Positions 43,447-53,677 are shown, numbered from the stretch's first letter. The stretch is 64,000 nucleotides of DNA from Cellulomonas cellasea (GCF_030372105.1 NZ_JAUDBQ010000008.1:1-64000), one strand, 5' to 3'. Notes: a model not told the origin generated them from the letters alone. Program-made: numbers and translations.

Positions 43447-44586
43447 TCAGCGTCGGCGCCGCACCAGCACCAGGTCGTCGCGGTGCACCAGCTCGCGCCC
43501 GTACTCCGGCCCGAGGTCCGCGCGCAGCTCCGACGTGGTGTGCCCCAGCAGGCCCGGCACCTCCTCGGAGGCGTACGCCACCAGCCCGCGCGCGACCACC
43601 ACGCCGTCCGGGCCGCACAACTCCACAGGGTCGCCAGCCTCGAAGTCGCCCTCCACCCGGGTCACCCCGGCGGGCAGCAGCGACGTCCGCCGATCCACGA
43701 CCGCGCGCACGGCGCCCTCGTCGAGCACCAGCCGGCCCCGCGTCCGCGCGGCGTGCGCGAGCCACAGCAGCCGGGTGGACGCCCGTCGGCCAGTGGCCGC
43801 GAACCAGGTGCCCACGTCCTCCCCGGCCAGTGCCGCGGCGGCGTTCTCCGCCGAGGTCAGCACCACAGGGATGCCCGAGGCCGTCGCGATGGCCACCGAC
43901 TCCAACTTGGTGACCATGCCGCCGGTGCCGATCGCGCTGCCCCGGGCCGTCACGTCGATGCCGTCCAGATCGCGCGGCCCCCGCACCTCGGGGATGCGCA
44001 CCGAGCCGGGCCGCGACGGCGGGCCGGTGTGCAGCCCGTTGACGTCAGTGAGCAGCACCAACGCGTCCGCGTGCACCAGATGGGACACCAGCGCGGCGAG
44101 GCGGTCGTTGTCACCGAAGCGGATCTCATCGGTGGCGACCGCGTCGTTCTCGTTGATCACGGGGACCACGCCCAGCTCGAGCAGCCGGGTCAGGGCGCGC
44201 TGCGCGTTGCGGTAGTGGGTGCGCCGCACCGTGTCGTCGGCGGTGAGCAGCACCTGGCCCACCCGCAGGCCGTGCTCCCAGAACGAGCGCGTGTAGTGGG
44301 CGACCAGCAGGCCCTGCCCGGCCGACGCGGCAGCCTGCTGAGTCGCCAGGTCGCGCGGCCGGGTCGAGAGTCCCAGCGGCTCGATGCCCGCGGCGATGGC
44401 GCCGGAGGAGACGAGCACGACCTGCCCGCCAGCCGCCCTGCGGGCGGCGAGCACCTTGACCAGAGAGTCCAGGCGCGCGGGGTCGAGCCGGCCGCTCTCG
44501 TCCGTGAGGGACGAGGAGCCGACCTTGACGACCACCCGAGGGGCGTCGAGGAGCTGGCGACGGTCGAACAGTGCTGCTGCGCTCAC
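43447..44586 (-). CDS. proB: Glutamate 5-kinase ProB
   Basis: 379 aa. It phosphorylates glutamate, the first step of proline synthesis. The kinase domain has VVVKVGSSSLTD, VLVSSGAIAAGI and the substrate segment VINENDAVATDEIRFGDNDRLAALVS. A C-terminal PUA domain (about residues 285-375) is present. The GTG at 44586 is preferred because GGGGGAG lies about ten bases upstream; an ATG at 44595 would sit too close to it. It follows obgE. Confidence 0.94.
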   Translation of the reverse strand: MSAAALFDRRQLLDAPRVVVKVGSSSLTDESGRLDPARLDSLVKVLAARRAAGGQVVLVSSGAIAAGIEPLGLSTRPRDLATQQAAASAGQGLLVAHYTRSFWEHGLRVGQVLLTADDTVRRTHYRNAQRALTRLLELGVVPVINENDAVATDEIRFGDNDRLAALVSHLVHADALVLLTDVNGLHTGPPSRPGSVRIPEVRGPRDLDGIDVTARGSAIGTGGMVTKLESVAIATASGIPVVLTSAENAAAALAGEDVGTWFAATGRRASTRLLWLAHAARTRGRLVLDEGAVRAVVDRRTSLLPAGVTRVEGDFEAGDPVELCGPDGVVVARGLVAYASEEVPGLLGHTTSELRADLGPEYGRELVHRDDLVLVRRRR

Positions 44587-44652
44587 AGGGGGCATTCTCC
44601 CCCGACGCGGCCCGGTGTCACGCGCATGCCCGCGCACCGGACCGCTGGCACG

Positions 44653-46167
44653 TCAGTCCTCGTCCGTCCAGAGCCCCGCCTCGCGCTCCGTCCACAGCTC
44701 GGCGCGTGCCTCGGCCTTGGCGTCCATGCGGTCCTTGTACTGCTCGCGCTTCTCGCCACGCGTCGGACGCGAACGCTCCTCGATGCGCATGTCGGTGCCA
44801 CGCGGACCCGACAGCAGCTCGGACCCGGTCATCAGCGTCGGCTCCCAGTCGAAGACCACGGCGCTCGGCCCGGAGCCGATGACGACCTCCGCGCCCGCGA
44901 CGGCGCCGGCGGCGAAGAGCTTCTCCTCGACGCCGAGCCGGGCGAGCCGGTCGGCCAGGTACCCGACGGCCTCGTCGTTGCGGAAGTCCGTCTGCCGCAC
45001 CCAGCGCTCCGGCTTGGAGCCCAGGATCTGGAAGTAGTCGCGGCCACCCTCGGTCTTGTGCGTCACGGTGAAGCCCGTGTCGTCGATGGCCTTGGGGCGA
45101 AGCACCACACGGGTCTGCTCGGGCGCGGGCGCCTCGCGACGGGCCCGGTCGACCAACTCCCCGAGCGCGAACGTGAGCTGCCGCAGCCCCTCGTGGCTCG
45201 CGGTCGAGACCTCGAAGACCTGCAGCCCGCGGGCCTCCAGCTCGGGGCGCACCATCTCGGCGAGCTCACGGGCCTCGGGCACGTCGATCTTGTTGAGCAC
45301 CACCAGGCGCGGGCGCTCGTTGAGCGGCACCCGGCCGCCCTCGATGCCCAGGTCCCCGGAGTACGTCGCGAGCTCGGCCTCCAGGGCCTCGAGGTCGCTC
45401 AGCGGGTCGCGGTCGGGCTCGAGCGTGGCGCAGTCCAGCACGTGCACCAGCACGGCGCAGCGCTCGATGTGCCGCAGGAACTCCAGCCCGAGGCCCTTGC
45501 CCTCGCTGGCGCCGGGGATCAGCCCGGGCACGTCGGCGACGGTGTAGCGGGCCGATCCGGCCTGCACGACGCCCAGGTTCGGGATCAGCGTGGTGAACGG
45601 GTAGTCGGCGATCTTCGGGCGGGCCGCGGAGATCGCCGCGACGAGGCTCGACTTGCCCGCGCTGGGGAAGCCGACGAGCGCCACATCGGCGATCGTCTTG
45701 AGCTCGAGGACGACGTCCCGCGCCTCGCCGGGCTCGCCCAGCAGCGCGAAGCCCGGGGCCTTGCGGCGCGGGGACGCGATGGCCGCGTTGCCCAGGCCGC
45801 CGTGGCCGCCGGCGGCGACGATGAACTCGGCGCCCGCGCCCACCAGGTCGGCGAGCACCTCGCCGGTGGTCGACTTGACAACTGTGCCGTCGGGCACGGG
45901 CAGCACCAGGTTCTCGCCCGAGGCGCCCTGGCGGTGGTCGCCCATGCCCTGCTTGCCGGACGACGCGTGCCGGTGCGGGGCGTGGTGGTAGTCGAGCAAC
46001 GTGGTCACCTGCGGGTCGACGACGAGCGTCACACTCCCGCCATGACCGCCATTGCCGCCGTCAGGGCCGGCGAGCGGCTTGAACTTCTCTCGGCGGATCG
46101 AGACGCACCCGTGGCCGCCGTCACCGCCGCTGGCATGCAGGACGACGCGGTCGACGAAGGTCGCCAT
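44653..46167 (-). CDS. obgE: GTPase Obg (CgtA)
   Basis: 504 aa with three domains: a Gly-rich Obg fold (residues 1-160, with [31 protein letters not shown]), a G domain (P-loop GFPSAGKSS, switch [28 protein letters not shown]), and a C-terminal OCT domain ([24 protein letters not shown]). A charged tail of about 60 residues is typical of actinobacterial Obg. It acts in ribosome assembly and stress control. Confidence 0.97.
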   Translation of the reverse strand: MATFVDRVVLHASGGDGGHGCVSIRREKFKPLAGPDGGNGGHGGSVTLVVDPQVTTLLDYHHAPHRHASSGKQGMGDHRQGASGENLVLPVPDGTVVKSTTGEVLADLVGAGAEFIVAAGGHGGLGNAAIASPRRKAPGFALLGEPGEARDVVLELKTIADVALVGFPSAGKSSLVAAISAARPKIADYPFTTLIPNLGVVQAGSARYTVADVPGLIPGASEGKGLGLEFLRHIERCAVLVHVLDCATLEPDRDPLSDLEALEAELATYSGDLGIEGGRVPLNERPRLVVLNKIDVPEARELAEMVRPELEARGLQVFEVSTASHEGLRQLTFALGELVDRARREAPAPEQTRVVLRPKAIDDTGFTVTHKTEGGRDYFQILGSKPERWVRQTDFRNDEAVGYLADRLARLGVEEKLFAAGAVAGAEVVIGSGPSAVVFDWEPTLMTGSELLSGPRGTDMRIEERSRPTRGEKREQYKDRMDAKAEARAELWTEREAGLWTDED

Positions 46168-46279
46168 CGGTCACCACTCTCCTCGAGCCGGCATCGCCGG
46201 CCATCTCCACTGCCGCGAAATGCTGGCAGGTCATGCTGTGAGTCACGTGCGCTGTGCGCTCGCTTTGTGCTGGCAACGA

Positions 46280-46312
46280 CGAAGGGACGCACCGCACCGG
46301 TGCGCCCCTTCG
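46280..46312 (-). terminator. Hairpin between rpmA and obgE
   Basis: A stem of 15 pairs with one mismatch and a 3-base loop lies 20 bases past the rpmA stop. It may end or reduce transcription of rplU-rpmA before obgE. Confidence 0.7.
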
Positions 46313-46331
46313 ACGAACGAGATAGACGGGG

Positions 46332-46589
46332 TCAGACCGCCGCCGCCACGATGTCGATGACCTTGCGGCCACGACGCTGGCCGAACTCCACCGCGCCCGG
46401 CGCGAGGGCGAACAGCGTGTCGTCCTTGCCGCGGCCGACGTTGATGCCGGGGTGGAAGTGCGTGCCGCGCTGGCGGACGATGATCTCGCCAGCCTTGACG
46501 ACCTGACCACCGAAGCGCTTGACGCCGAGGCGCTGCGCGTTCGAGTCGCGACCGTTGCGCGACGAGCTCGCGCCCTTCTTGTGTGCCAT
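46332..46589 (-). CDS. rpmA: 50S ribosomal protein L27
   Basis: 85 aa. It starts [21 protein letters not shown] without the cleaved N-terminal extension of Firmicutes, and contains the conserved [27 protein letters not shown]. It sits near the peptidyl transferase centre. Follows rplU by 60 bases. Confidence 0.98.
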   Translation of the reverse strand: MAHKKGASSSRNGRDSNAQRLGVKRFGGQVVKAGEIIVRQRGTHFHPGINVGRGKDDTLFALAPGAVEFGQRRGRKVIDIVAAAV

Positions 46590-46649
46590 GACGTACCTGC
46601 CTTCGTGCTCAGATGGATAACGCTCCGCGGACGACGCCGCGGCGCAAGA

Positions 46650-46970
46650 TCAGTTGATGCCGGTGACCTTCAGGCGGGTCAGCTTCTGGCGGTGGCCCTT
46701 GCGGACGCGGTACCCGGTCTTGTTCTTGTACTTCAGGATGTCGATCTTCGGGCCCTTCTCATCCCGGACGACCTCCGCCGTGACGGTGATCTTCGCGAGA
46801 TCCTGAGCGTCGTGGGTGACCTTCTCACCGTCGACGAGCAGCAGGGCGGGAAGCTCGACAGTCGAACCAGCCTGCGCGGAGAGGCGGTCGACGACGACGA
46901 CGTCGCCCACGGCGACCTTCTCCTGGCGGCCGCCAGCCTTCACGATCGCGTACACCACGTTGCTGCTCAT
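46650..46970 (-). CDS. rplU: 50S ribosomal protein L21
   Basis: 106 aa. Conserved [18 protein letters not shown] and the C-terminal [21 protein letters not shown] mark L21. First ribosomal gene after the RNase E/G gene, as in other actinobacteria. Confidence 0.98.
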   Translation of the reverse strand: MSSNVVYAIVKAGGRQEKVAVGDVVVVDRLSAQAGSTVELPALLLVDGEKVTHDAQDLAKITVTAEVVRDEKGPKIDILKYKNKTGYRVRKGHRQKLTRLKVTGIN

Positions 46971-47047
46971 CTCTGCTCGTCGAACTTCAGTCAGGGGCGC
47001 GCTCTACGTGATGGACACGGGTGTTGGCCCTCACATCACGGACGCGC

Positions 47048-47075
47048 ACGTCGGTGCGCCCAAACGCACCGACGT
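47048..47075 (-). terminator. Hairpin between the RNase E/G gene and rplU
   Basis: An 11-bp perfect stem (47048-47058 with 47065-47075) with a 6-base loop lies about 57 bases past the RNase stop. It could be a terminator or part of the rplU leader. Confidence 0.55.
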
Positions 47076-47132
47076 TCAAGAGTACGGAACGCCTCTGGCT
47101 CGGTCAAATGAGCCCGAGGCGTCCCGGACCCG

Positions 47133-50100
47133 TCAGGCCGTCGGGGACTCCTCGTCCTCGTCAGCCTCGAAAACCTCAGGGGCCACAGGCGTCAGCGCGA
47201 GAGCCTCCACGGCCTCGTCCTGCGCCCGCTCCTCGGCCGCGACCACCTCGGTCGCCTCGGCCGACGGCACGGCGAAGGCCGCCAACACGTCGAGCACCGG
47301 CGGGGCGCCCACCGGCGCCGCGTCCGGGACCTCCGCCGTCGCTGCGCGAGACTCGCGCGACTCCCGCGCCGGGGCCTCGATGGCACGCGGAGCCGGCGCC
47401 AATGCCTCGAGCTCGGCGGCCGTGGCACGCGGGGGCGCCTCGTCACCGTGCTCATGCGCATGCGCCGCAGCGGCTGCGATAGTCGCGAGCGTCGCCTTGA
47501 CCGCCTCACGCGCCTCCGGCAGCACCGGGACCGCGGGAAGCGTCGAGGAGCCCGCCGGGGCGGCCTCCTTGGCCCCGCGCTTGCGGCGCGCGCGCTTGGG
47601 CTCCGGCTCGACAGGCTCCGAGGAGGCCTGCTGGCCGGCGCCCGCGTCCGGGCGGCCGTTCTTCTCGATCGGGTCGGTGTGCACGATGAACCCGCGCCCG
47701 TGGCAGTGCTCGCACGTCTCGCTGAACGCCTCGACCAGGCCCTGGCCCACGCGCTTGCGGGTCATCTGCACCAGGCCGAGCGAGGTGACCTCGGCCACCT
47801 GGTGCTTGGTCCGGTCACGGCCCAGGCACTCCACGAGGCGGCGCAGCACCAGGTCGCGGTTCGACTCGAGCACCATGTCGATGAAGTCGATGACGATGAT
47901 GCCGCCGATGTCCCGCAGCCGGAGCTGGCGGACGATTTCCTCGGCCGCCTCCAGGTTGTTGCGCGTCACCGTCTCCTCGAGCGTGCCGCCCGATCCGGTG
48001 AACTTGCCCGTGTTGACGTCGACCACGGTCATAGCCTCGGTGCGCTCGATGATGAGCGAGCCACCCGAGGGCAGCCACACCTTGCGGTCCATGCCCTTGG
48101 CGAGCTGCTCGTCGACCCGGTGCGCGGAGAACACGTCGCCGTTCCCCGTCCAGCGGGTGACCTTCTCGGCGAGGTCGGGGGCGAGCTCGCCGATGTAGCC
48201 GGAGATCGTGGCCCACGCCTCGTCGCCCTGCACCACGAGCGAGCTGAAGTCGTCGTTGAAGATGTCGCGCACCACGCGGATGGCCATGTCCGGCTCACCC
48301 TGCAGCAGCGCCGGCGCGGACGCCGACTTCGCCTTCTTCTCGATGGCCTCCCACTGGCCCTGCAGGCGCGCGATGTCGGCGCGCAGCTCGTCCTCGCTGG
48401 CGCCCTCGGCGGCGGTGCGCACGATGACGCCCGCGGAGTCCGGGACGATCTCGCGCAGGATCTTCTTCAGGCGCGCGCGCTCGTTGTCGGGCAGCTTGCG
48501 GCTGATGCCGGTCATCCCGCCGCCGGGCACGTACACGAGGTACCGGCCAGCGAGCGTGATCTGCGACGTCAGGCGGGCGCCCTTGTGGCCGATCGGGTCC
48601 TTGGTGACCTGGACGAGCACCGAGTCGCCGGACTTGAGCGCCTGCTCGATGCGGCGCGGCTGGCCCTCGAGGCCCGCGGCGTCCCAGTTGACCTCGCCGG
48701 CGTACAGCACCGCGTTGCGGCCCTTGCCGACGTCGACGAACGCGGCCTCCATGCTCGGCAGCACGTTCTGCACGCGGCCGAGGTACACGTTGCCGGCCAT
48801 CGACACCTGCGCCTGGCGGGAGACGTAGTGCTCGACGAGCACGCCGTCCTCGAGCACGGCGATCTGCGTGCGGCCACCGGCCTCGCGCACGACCATCGAG
48901 CGCTCAACGGCCTCGCGGCGGGCCAGGAACTCCGACTCGGTGATGATCTGACGGCGACGGCCCGCGTCACGGCCCTCCCGGCGGCGCTGGCGCTTGGCCT
49001 CGAGCCGCGTGGAGCCCCGCAGCGCTGTCACCTCGTCGCTGGACGTGCTGCGCGTGCTGCGCGAGCGGGTGGGTGCGGTCGTCTCCTGGTCGGAGGACTC
49101 GCCCCGGCTGCTGCGGCGACGACGGCGACGGCGACGGCTCGAACCGCCCTGCTCGTCGTGCTCGCCCTCGTGCTCGGACTCGTGGTCGCCCTCGTGCTCG
49201 GCGTCCTCGTCATGCGCGTCCTGCGTGTCATCCGCGGCGGAGCCGTCGGAGGGCTCGGAGCCCTCGCCGGCGTCGCCCTGCTCGTCCGAGCTGCGACCAC
49301 GGCGGCCACGGCCGCCACGGCGACGGCGACGGCGCTGCGCGGACTGCTCGTCCTCACGCGCCTGGGCGTCCCGCTGCTCCTCGTCGGACTCCGACCCGGC
49401 GTCCTGCGCCTGCTCGTCGTCCGCCGAGACCTGCTCCTCGTCCTCGTCGCGCGCGACGTCACTCGACGCGACGTCGGCCTGCGCGCCACGACGGCCACGA
49501 CGCCGCGACGGCCGCTCGGCCGCGGGCGCCTCGGCGCGGGCCTCCTCCGCGGACTCGTCAGCGGCGTGGTCCTCGACGTGCAGCACCGCGGCGGCCTCGG
49601 AGACGAGCTCCGGCGGGCCGGCCGGGGCCTGCGCGCGCCGACGGCGCGGACGGGCGTCCGGGTCCGGCGCCTGGAACAACAGGGCAGTGGTGGCCAGACG
49701 GGCCGCCCCGCGCGACGTGACGGGGGCCGGCTCGGCGGGCTGGTCCTGGCTCTCGGGCTGCGTGACGGCCTCAGCGGGGGCGGGAGTCGAGGCGGCTGCG
49801 CTGGAGCGTGTCGCACGCGTCCGGCCACGGCGCGTCGATCCGGCCTCGCTCGCGGCCAGCTCGGCCAGCACGTCGAGCCCGGCGACGCCGGACGGCTTCT
49901 CCGAGGCCTCGACCGACTCGTCGGCCTCTGCCTCATCCTCGGCGTCGACCTCGTCGACGACCTCGACCACCGGCTCCGGAGCCTTGCGGGTCCGCCGGGT
50001 CGTGCGCTTGGGCGCCGGAGCGGCGACCTCGGCCGGAGCCGCGTCGGCGCTGCCCGCAGCCTCCTCGGGCGCGGCAGGGGCCTCAGCGGCCTCCGGGGCC

Positions 50101-50639
50101 GTCGCGGGGCGGGTGGAACGGCGGCTGCGCTTGCGGGCCGGCGGCGTGGCGTCGACAGCCGGGGCGTCGACGGACGCGGCGGCGGGCGAGTCAGCGGCGG
50201 CAGGCGCGGCACTGGCCGGCTCGACGCTCGCCGGCTCGCTTGTCGGATCGGCGCTGGCGGGAGCGGCACTGGCGGTGGGACGCACCGCCCGCCGCGAGCG
50301 GGTGGCCCGCGGCGCCGCAGCCTCGGGCTGGGCGGCCTCGACGGCCGGAGCCGCCTCGGGCGCGGCAGCCTCGACGGGCGATCCCGCGGCCTCCGTGACG
50401 GAGGCCTTCGTCACGCGACGAGACCGAGTGCGGGGCGCTGCCGCCGGAGCCTCGGCCGCGATCTCGACGGGGCTGGCGGCCTCGACGGCGGCGTCAGCGG
50501 GCTTCGCGTCCGTCGGCGGCGCGGTCTTGCGGGTCGCCCGGCGTCGTGCGGGCTTGGTCGGAGCAGCATCGGGGGCTGTGCCCCCGACGTCGACCTGTGA
50601 CGTGCTGTCGTTGTTCTCGGGGGTCTTGTCGAGCGTCAC
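47133..50639 (-). CDS. rne: Ribonuclease E/G with large disordered N-terminal and C-terminal extensions
   Basis: 1168 aa from GTG 50639 (AGGAG eight bases upstream). Residues 1 to about 540 are low-complexity, first Ala/Pro-rich with many ARKRSRR-like basic patches, then acidic and Arg-rich. The catalytic core covers about 560-990: S1 domain (YVSRQAQVSMAGNVYLGRV, KGARLTSQITLAGRYLVYV), the DNase-I-like site TVVDVNTGKF near residue 875, and the zinc-link CEHCHGRG near residue 976. The C-terminal 170 residues are again Ala-rich. It processes rRNA and decays mRNA. Confidence 0.93.
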   Translation of the reverse strand: MTLDKTPENNDSTSQVDVGGTAPDAAPTKPARRRATRKTAPPTDAKPADAAVEAASPVEIAAEAPAAAPRTRSRRVTKASVTEAAGSPVEAAAPEAAPAVEAAQPEAAAPRATRSRRAVRPTASAAPASADPTSEPASVEPASAAPAAADSPAAASVDAPAVDATPPARKRSRRSTRPATAPEAAEAPAAPEEAAGSADAAPAEVAAPAPKRTTRRTRKAPEPVVEVVDEVDAEDEAEADESVEASEKPSGVAGLDVLAELAASEAGSTRRGRTRATRSSAAASTPAPAEAVTQPESQDQPAEPAPVTSRGAARLATTALLFQAPDPDARPRRRRAQAPAGPPELVSEAAAVLHVEDHAADESAEEARAEAPAAERPSRRRGRRGAQADVASSDVARDEDEEQVSADDEQAQDAGSESDEEQRDAQAREDEQSAQRRRRRRGGRGRRGRSSDEQGDAGEGSEPSDGSAADDTQDAHDEDAEHEGDHESEHEGEHDEQGGSSRRRRRRRRSSRGESSDQETTAPTRSRSTRSTSSDEVTALRGSTRLEAKRQRRREGRDAGRRRQIITESEFLARREAVERSMVVREAGGRTQIAVLEDGVLVEHYVSRQAQVSMAGNVYLGRVQNVLPSMEAAFVDVGKGRNAVLYAGEVNWDAAGLEGQPRRIEQALKSGDSVLVQVTKDPIGHKGARLTSQITLAGRYLVYVPGGGMTGISRKLPDNERARLKKILREIVPDSAGVIVRTAAEGASEDELRADIARLQGQWEAIEKKAKSASAPALLQGEPDMAIRVVRDIFNDDFSSLVVQGDEAWATISGYIGELAPDLAEKVTRWTGNGDVFSAHRVDEQLAKGMDRKVWLPSGGSLIIERTEAMTVVDVNTGKFTGSGGTLEETVTRNNLEAAEEIVRQLRLRDIGGIIVIDFIDMVLESNRDLVLRRLVECLGRDRTKHQVAEVTSLGLVQMTRKRVGQGLVEAFSETCEHCHGRGFIVHTDPIEKNGRPDAGAGQQASSEPVEPEPKRARRKRGAKEAAPAGSSTLPAVPVLPEAREAVKATLATIAAAAAHAHEHGDEAPPRATAAELEALAPAPRAIEAPARESRESRAATAEVPDAAPVGAPPVLDVLAAFAVPSAEATEVVAAEERAQDEAVEALALTPVAPEVFEADEDEESPTA

Positions 50640-51089
50640 TCGTGGTACTCCTGCATGCCCCTCGGAGCCGGCCACACTCCTCGGCGCCCCAGGGGCGGTC
50701 AGTCGTCGCACGCGCTGTGCGCTGCGACGGAAGTCGTCGGTGGCGGCTGCTGCACCGCGGTCGGCGCCATCGCCAGCCAGCATGTCGTTCGAGAGCCCCA
50801 CGGTGGGGATCGGTCACATCCGGCGGCGCCTGGCGAGCTCGACACGCTATGGCACTGCGAGCACGGTCACGGAATCAGAACGGTGTGGGCGCCCTGGAAT
50901 CCTCGGTCAGTATCGCACAGCACCCTTAGAAGAGGGAGACGACACGACAGTGCAGTATGGGTCTCGTCCTCATCGCGCCGTCGTTCGGCCAGGACCAAAG
51001 TCCTGGGCCGTCATCGCACGCCGACCTACCGTTCGACCTGGGTGCTCGGTCCGACCCCCCAGTAGCCACGCACGCGACGGAGTACTCCC
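50640..51089. other. Divergent intergenic region between rne and cydA (450 bp)
   Basis: The left half is open in the rne frame up to a GTG at 50801, but without sequence features that suggest coding. The right half has the palindrome at 50989-51006 (listed separately). The cydA ribosome site GGAG lies seven bases before its GTG. Both gene promoters should be here; no convincing core promoter can be named. Confidence 0.5.
50989..51006. promoter_or_regulatory. DosR/DevR-like palindrome upstream of cydA
   Basis: CCAGGACCAAAGTCCTGG has 7-bp perfect arms and a 4-base centre. It keeps the core GGAC-N-AA-AGTCC of the mycobacterial DosR box (GGGACTWWAGTCCC). It lies 84 bp before the cydA start. A DevR-like regulator and a DevS-like kinase are encoded at the end of the same cyd gene cluster, which supports the assignment. 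Confidence 0.6.
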
Positions 51090-52562
51090 GTGGAAGCCCT
51101 TGACCTGGCCAGATGGCAGTTCGGTGTCACCACCGTCTACCACTTCATCTTCGTCCCGCTGACCATCGGCCTCGCCCCGCTCGTGGCGCTCATGCAGACC
51201 TTCTGGGTGCGCACGGGCAACGAGCGCTGGCTTCGCCTGACCAAGTTCTTCGGCAAGCTGCTGCTGATCAACTTCGCGATCGGCGTCGCCACCGGCATCG
51301 TCCAGGAGTTCCAGTTCGGCATGAACTGGAGCGAGTACTCGCGCTTCGTGGGCGACGTGTTCGGCGCCCCGCTCGCGATGGAGGCGCTCGCCGCGTTCTT
51401 CGTCGAGTCGACGTTCCTGGGCCTGTGGATCTTCGGCTGGGACAAGCTGCCCAAGAAGATCCACCTCGCGTGCATCTGGGCCGTGGCGATCGCCACCAAC
51501 CTCTCGGCCTACTTCATCCTCGCCGCGAACTCGTGGATGCAGCACCCCGTCGGCACGGTCTTCAACATCGAGACCGGCCGCGCCGAGATGGTCGACATCT
51601 GGGCGGTGCTCACCAACAGCACGCTGCTGGCGGCCTTCCCGCACACCATCACCGCCGCATGGCTGACCGCCGGCACGTTCGTCGCGGGCATCGCCGCCTG
51701 GTGGATGGTCAAGCTGGTGCGCCGCGGCGAGGCCGAGAAGGCCCGCGACGTCTACCGCCCGGCTGTGGTGCTGGGCATGGTCACCATGCTCATCTCGGGC
51801 GTGGGCCTGGCCCTGTCCGGCGACTTCCAGGCCAAGCTCATGTTCGAGCAGCAGCCCATGAAGATGGCCGCGGCCGAGGCGCTGTGCGAGAGCACCGACG
51901 GCGCGTCCTTCACGATCCTGGCGATCGGCAACATCAACACCGACTGCGACGGGGTCACCCACCTCATCGAGCTGCCGGGGGTCACCTCGTTCCTCGCGTC
52001 GGGCGACTTCAACGGCCACCTGGAGGGCGTCAACCAGATCCAGGAGCGCTACGAGGAGCTGTACGGCGAGGGCATCGACTACTCCCCCGACCTCGCGGTG
52101 ACCTTCTGGAGCTTCCGCCTGATGATCGGCCTGGCCGCCGGATCCGCCGCGCTCGCGCTCGCGTCGCTGTGGCTGACCCGCAAGGGCCGCGTGACCGACA
52201 ACATCTGGTTCTCGCGCCTGGCGATCATCGCGATCCCCATGCCGTTCCTGGCCAGCTCGTTCGGCTGGATCTTCACCGAGATGGGCCGCCAGCCGTGGGT
52301 CGTCGCGCCGAACCCCACGGGCGTGGACGGCGTGTGGCTGCTCACCCAGCGCGGTGTCTCCGAGGTGGTGAGCCCCACCACCGTCGTCATCTCGATGGTG
52401 GCCTTCACCGCGCTCTACGGCGTGCTCGCGGTGATCTGGTACAAGCTCATGCACCGCTACGCGGTCGAGGGCGTGGCTGACACCGAGCACGACCCGAGCC
52501 CCGACAACCCCGACAACCACAGCGACGACGCGGGCGACAAGCCGCTGTCGTTCGCCTACTGA
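51090..52562 (+). CDS. cydA: Cytochrome bd ubiquinol/menaquinol oxidase subunit I
   Basis: 490 aa, GTG start with GGAG upstream. Haem ligands are visible: His18 in TVYHFIFVPL, a second His in AAFPHTITAAW and a Met in FTEMGRQPWVV. The two Glu of the proton path are in AMEALAAFFVESTFLG. The Q-loop is of the short type usual in actinobacteria. It reduces oxygen with high affinity in the membrane and matters at low oxygen. Confidence 0.97.
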   Translation: MEALDLARWQFGVTTVYHFIFVPLTIGLAPLVALMQTFWVRTGNERWLRLTKFFGKLLLINFAIGVATGIVQEFQFGMNWSEYSRFVGDVFGAPLAMEALAAFFVESTFLGLWIFGWDKLPKKIHLACIWAVAIATNLSAYFILAANSWMQHPVGTVFNIETGRAEMVDIWAVLTNSTLLAAFPHTITAAWLTAGTFVAGIAAWWMVKLVRRGEAEKARDVYRPAVVLGMVTMLISGVGLALSGDFQAKLMFEQQPMKMAAAEALCESTDGASFTILAIGNINTDCDGVTHLIELPGVTSFLASGDFNGHLEGVNQIQERYEELYGEGIDYSPDLAVTFWSFRLMIGLAAGSAALALASLWLTRKGRVTDNIWFSRLAIIAIPMPFLASSFGWIFTEMGRQPWVVAPNPTGVDGVWLLTQRGVSEVVSPTTVVISMVAFTALYGVLAVIWYKLMHRYAVEGVADTEHDPSPDNPDNHSDDAGDKPLSFAY

Positions 52563-52572
52563 GGCAGGCGTC

Positions 52573-53664
52573 ATGGAGCTCACGACAGTCTGGTTCTTGC
52601 TGATCGCCCTGCTGTGGACGGGCTACCTCGTGCTCGAGGGGTTCGACTTCGGCGTCGGCATGCTGCTCAAGCCGCTGGGACGCGACGACAAGGAACGTCG
52701 CGTCATGATCAACACCATCGGCCCGGTGTGGGACGGCAACGAGGTGTGGCTGCTGACGGCGGGCGGCGCGACGTTCGCGGCGTTCCCCGAGTGGTACGCC
52801 ACGATGTTCTCCGGCTTCTACCTGCCGCTGCTGCTCATCCTGCTCGCGCTCATCGTGCGCGTGGTGGCCTTCGAGTGGCGCGGCAAGATCAACGACCAGG
52901 CGTGGCGCGACCGCGCCGACTGGGCGCTGACGATCGGCTCCTGGGTCCCCGCGATCCTGTGGGGCGTCGCGTTCGCGAACCTGGTGCGCGGCGTCGAGCT
53001 GGACGCGAACCACCAGTACGTGGGCGGGTTCTTCGCGCTGCTCAACCCGTTCGCCCTGGTGGGCGGCGTCACGACGGCGCTGCTGTTCCTCACCCACGGC
53101 GCGGTGTTCCTGGCGCTGAAGTCCGACGGCGAGGTGCGCCGCCGCGCTGGCGACCTCGCGGCACGCCTCTCGGTGGTCACGCTGGTCGTGGCGGCCGCGT
53201 GGGCCATCTGGGCGCAGATCGCCTACTCGGTGGCCTGGACCTGGGCCGCTGTGGCCGTCGCGGCGATCGCCCTGGTGGCGCTCGTGGTGGCGACCCGCGC
53301 CCGGCGTGAGGGCTGGGCGTTCATCGCCTCGGCCGTGACGCTCGTCGCCGCCGTCGTGCTGATCTTCGGCTCGATGTACCCCGACGTGATGCCCGCCTTC
53401 GACCCGGCGAACTCGCTGAACATCGACAACGCGGCGTCGTCGTCGTACACGCTGACGGTGATGACGTGGGTCGCGGTGTGCCTGGTGCCCTTCGTCCTGC
53501 TCTACCAGGGCTGGACCTACTGGGTGTTCCGCAAGCGCATCTCGGCTGAGCAGATCCCCGACTCCATCGGCCTCACCTTCGCGCGTGTGAAGGCCGCGGC
53601 CTTCAGCGGCGGCACGGACAACGGCTCCTCGGCCTCCTCGCGGACGGACGGCCCGACGCCGTGA
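52573..53664 (+). CDS. cydB: Cytochrome bd oxidase subunit II
   Basis: 363 aa with eight or nine membrane helices. Family motifs are LVLEGFDFGVGMLL, GPVWDGNEVWLLTAGGATFAAFP and the C-terminal WTYWVFRKRI. Begins 10 bases after cydA, so it is in the same operon. A Ser/Gly-rich tail of 25 residues follows the last helix. Confidence 0.97.
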   Translation: MELTTVWFLLIALLWTGYLVLEGFDFGVGMLLKPLGRDDKERRVMINTIGPVWDGNEVWLLTAGGATFAAFPEWYATMFSGFYLPLLLILLALIVRVVAFEWRGKINDQAWRDRADWALTIGSWVPAILWGVAFANLVRGVELDANHQYVGGFFALLNPFALVGGVTTALLFLTHGAVFLALKSDGEVRRRAGDLAARLSVVTLVVAAAWAIWAQIAYSVAWTWAAVAVAAIALVALVVATRARREGWAFIASAVTLVAAVVLIFGSMYPDVMPAFDPANSLNIDNAASSSYTLTVMTWVAVCLVPFVLLYQGWTYWVFRKRISAEQIPDSIGLTFARVKAAAFSGGTDNGSSASSRTDGPTP

Positions 53665-53677
53665 GGCGCGTCCGGCT

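Noticed and set aside
43483-46506. Open frame of about 1000 codons on the plus strand opposite proB and obgE
   Set aside because: Antisense to two conserved genes with intact motifs; its codon pattern is the mirror of theirs.
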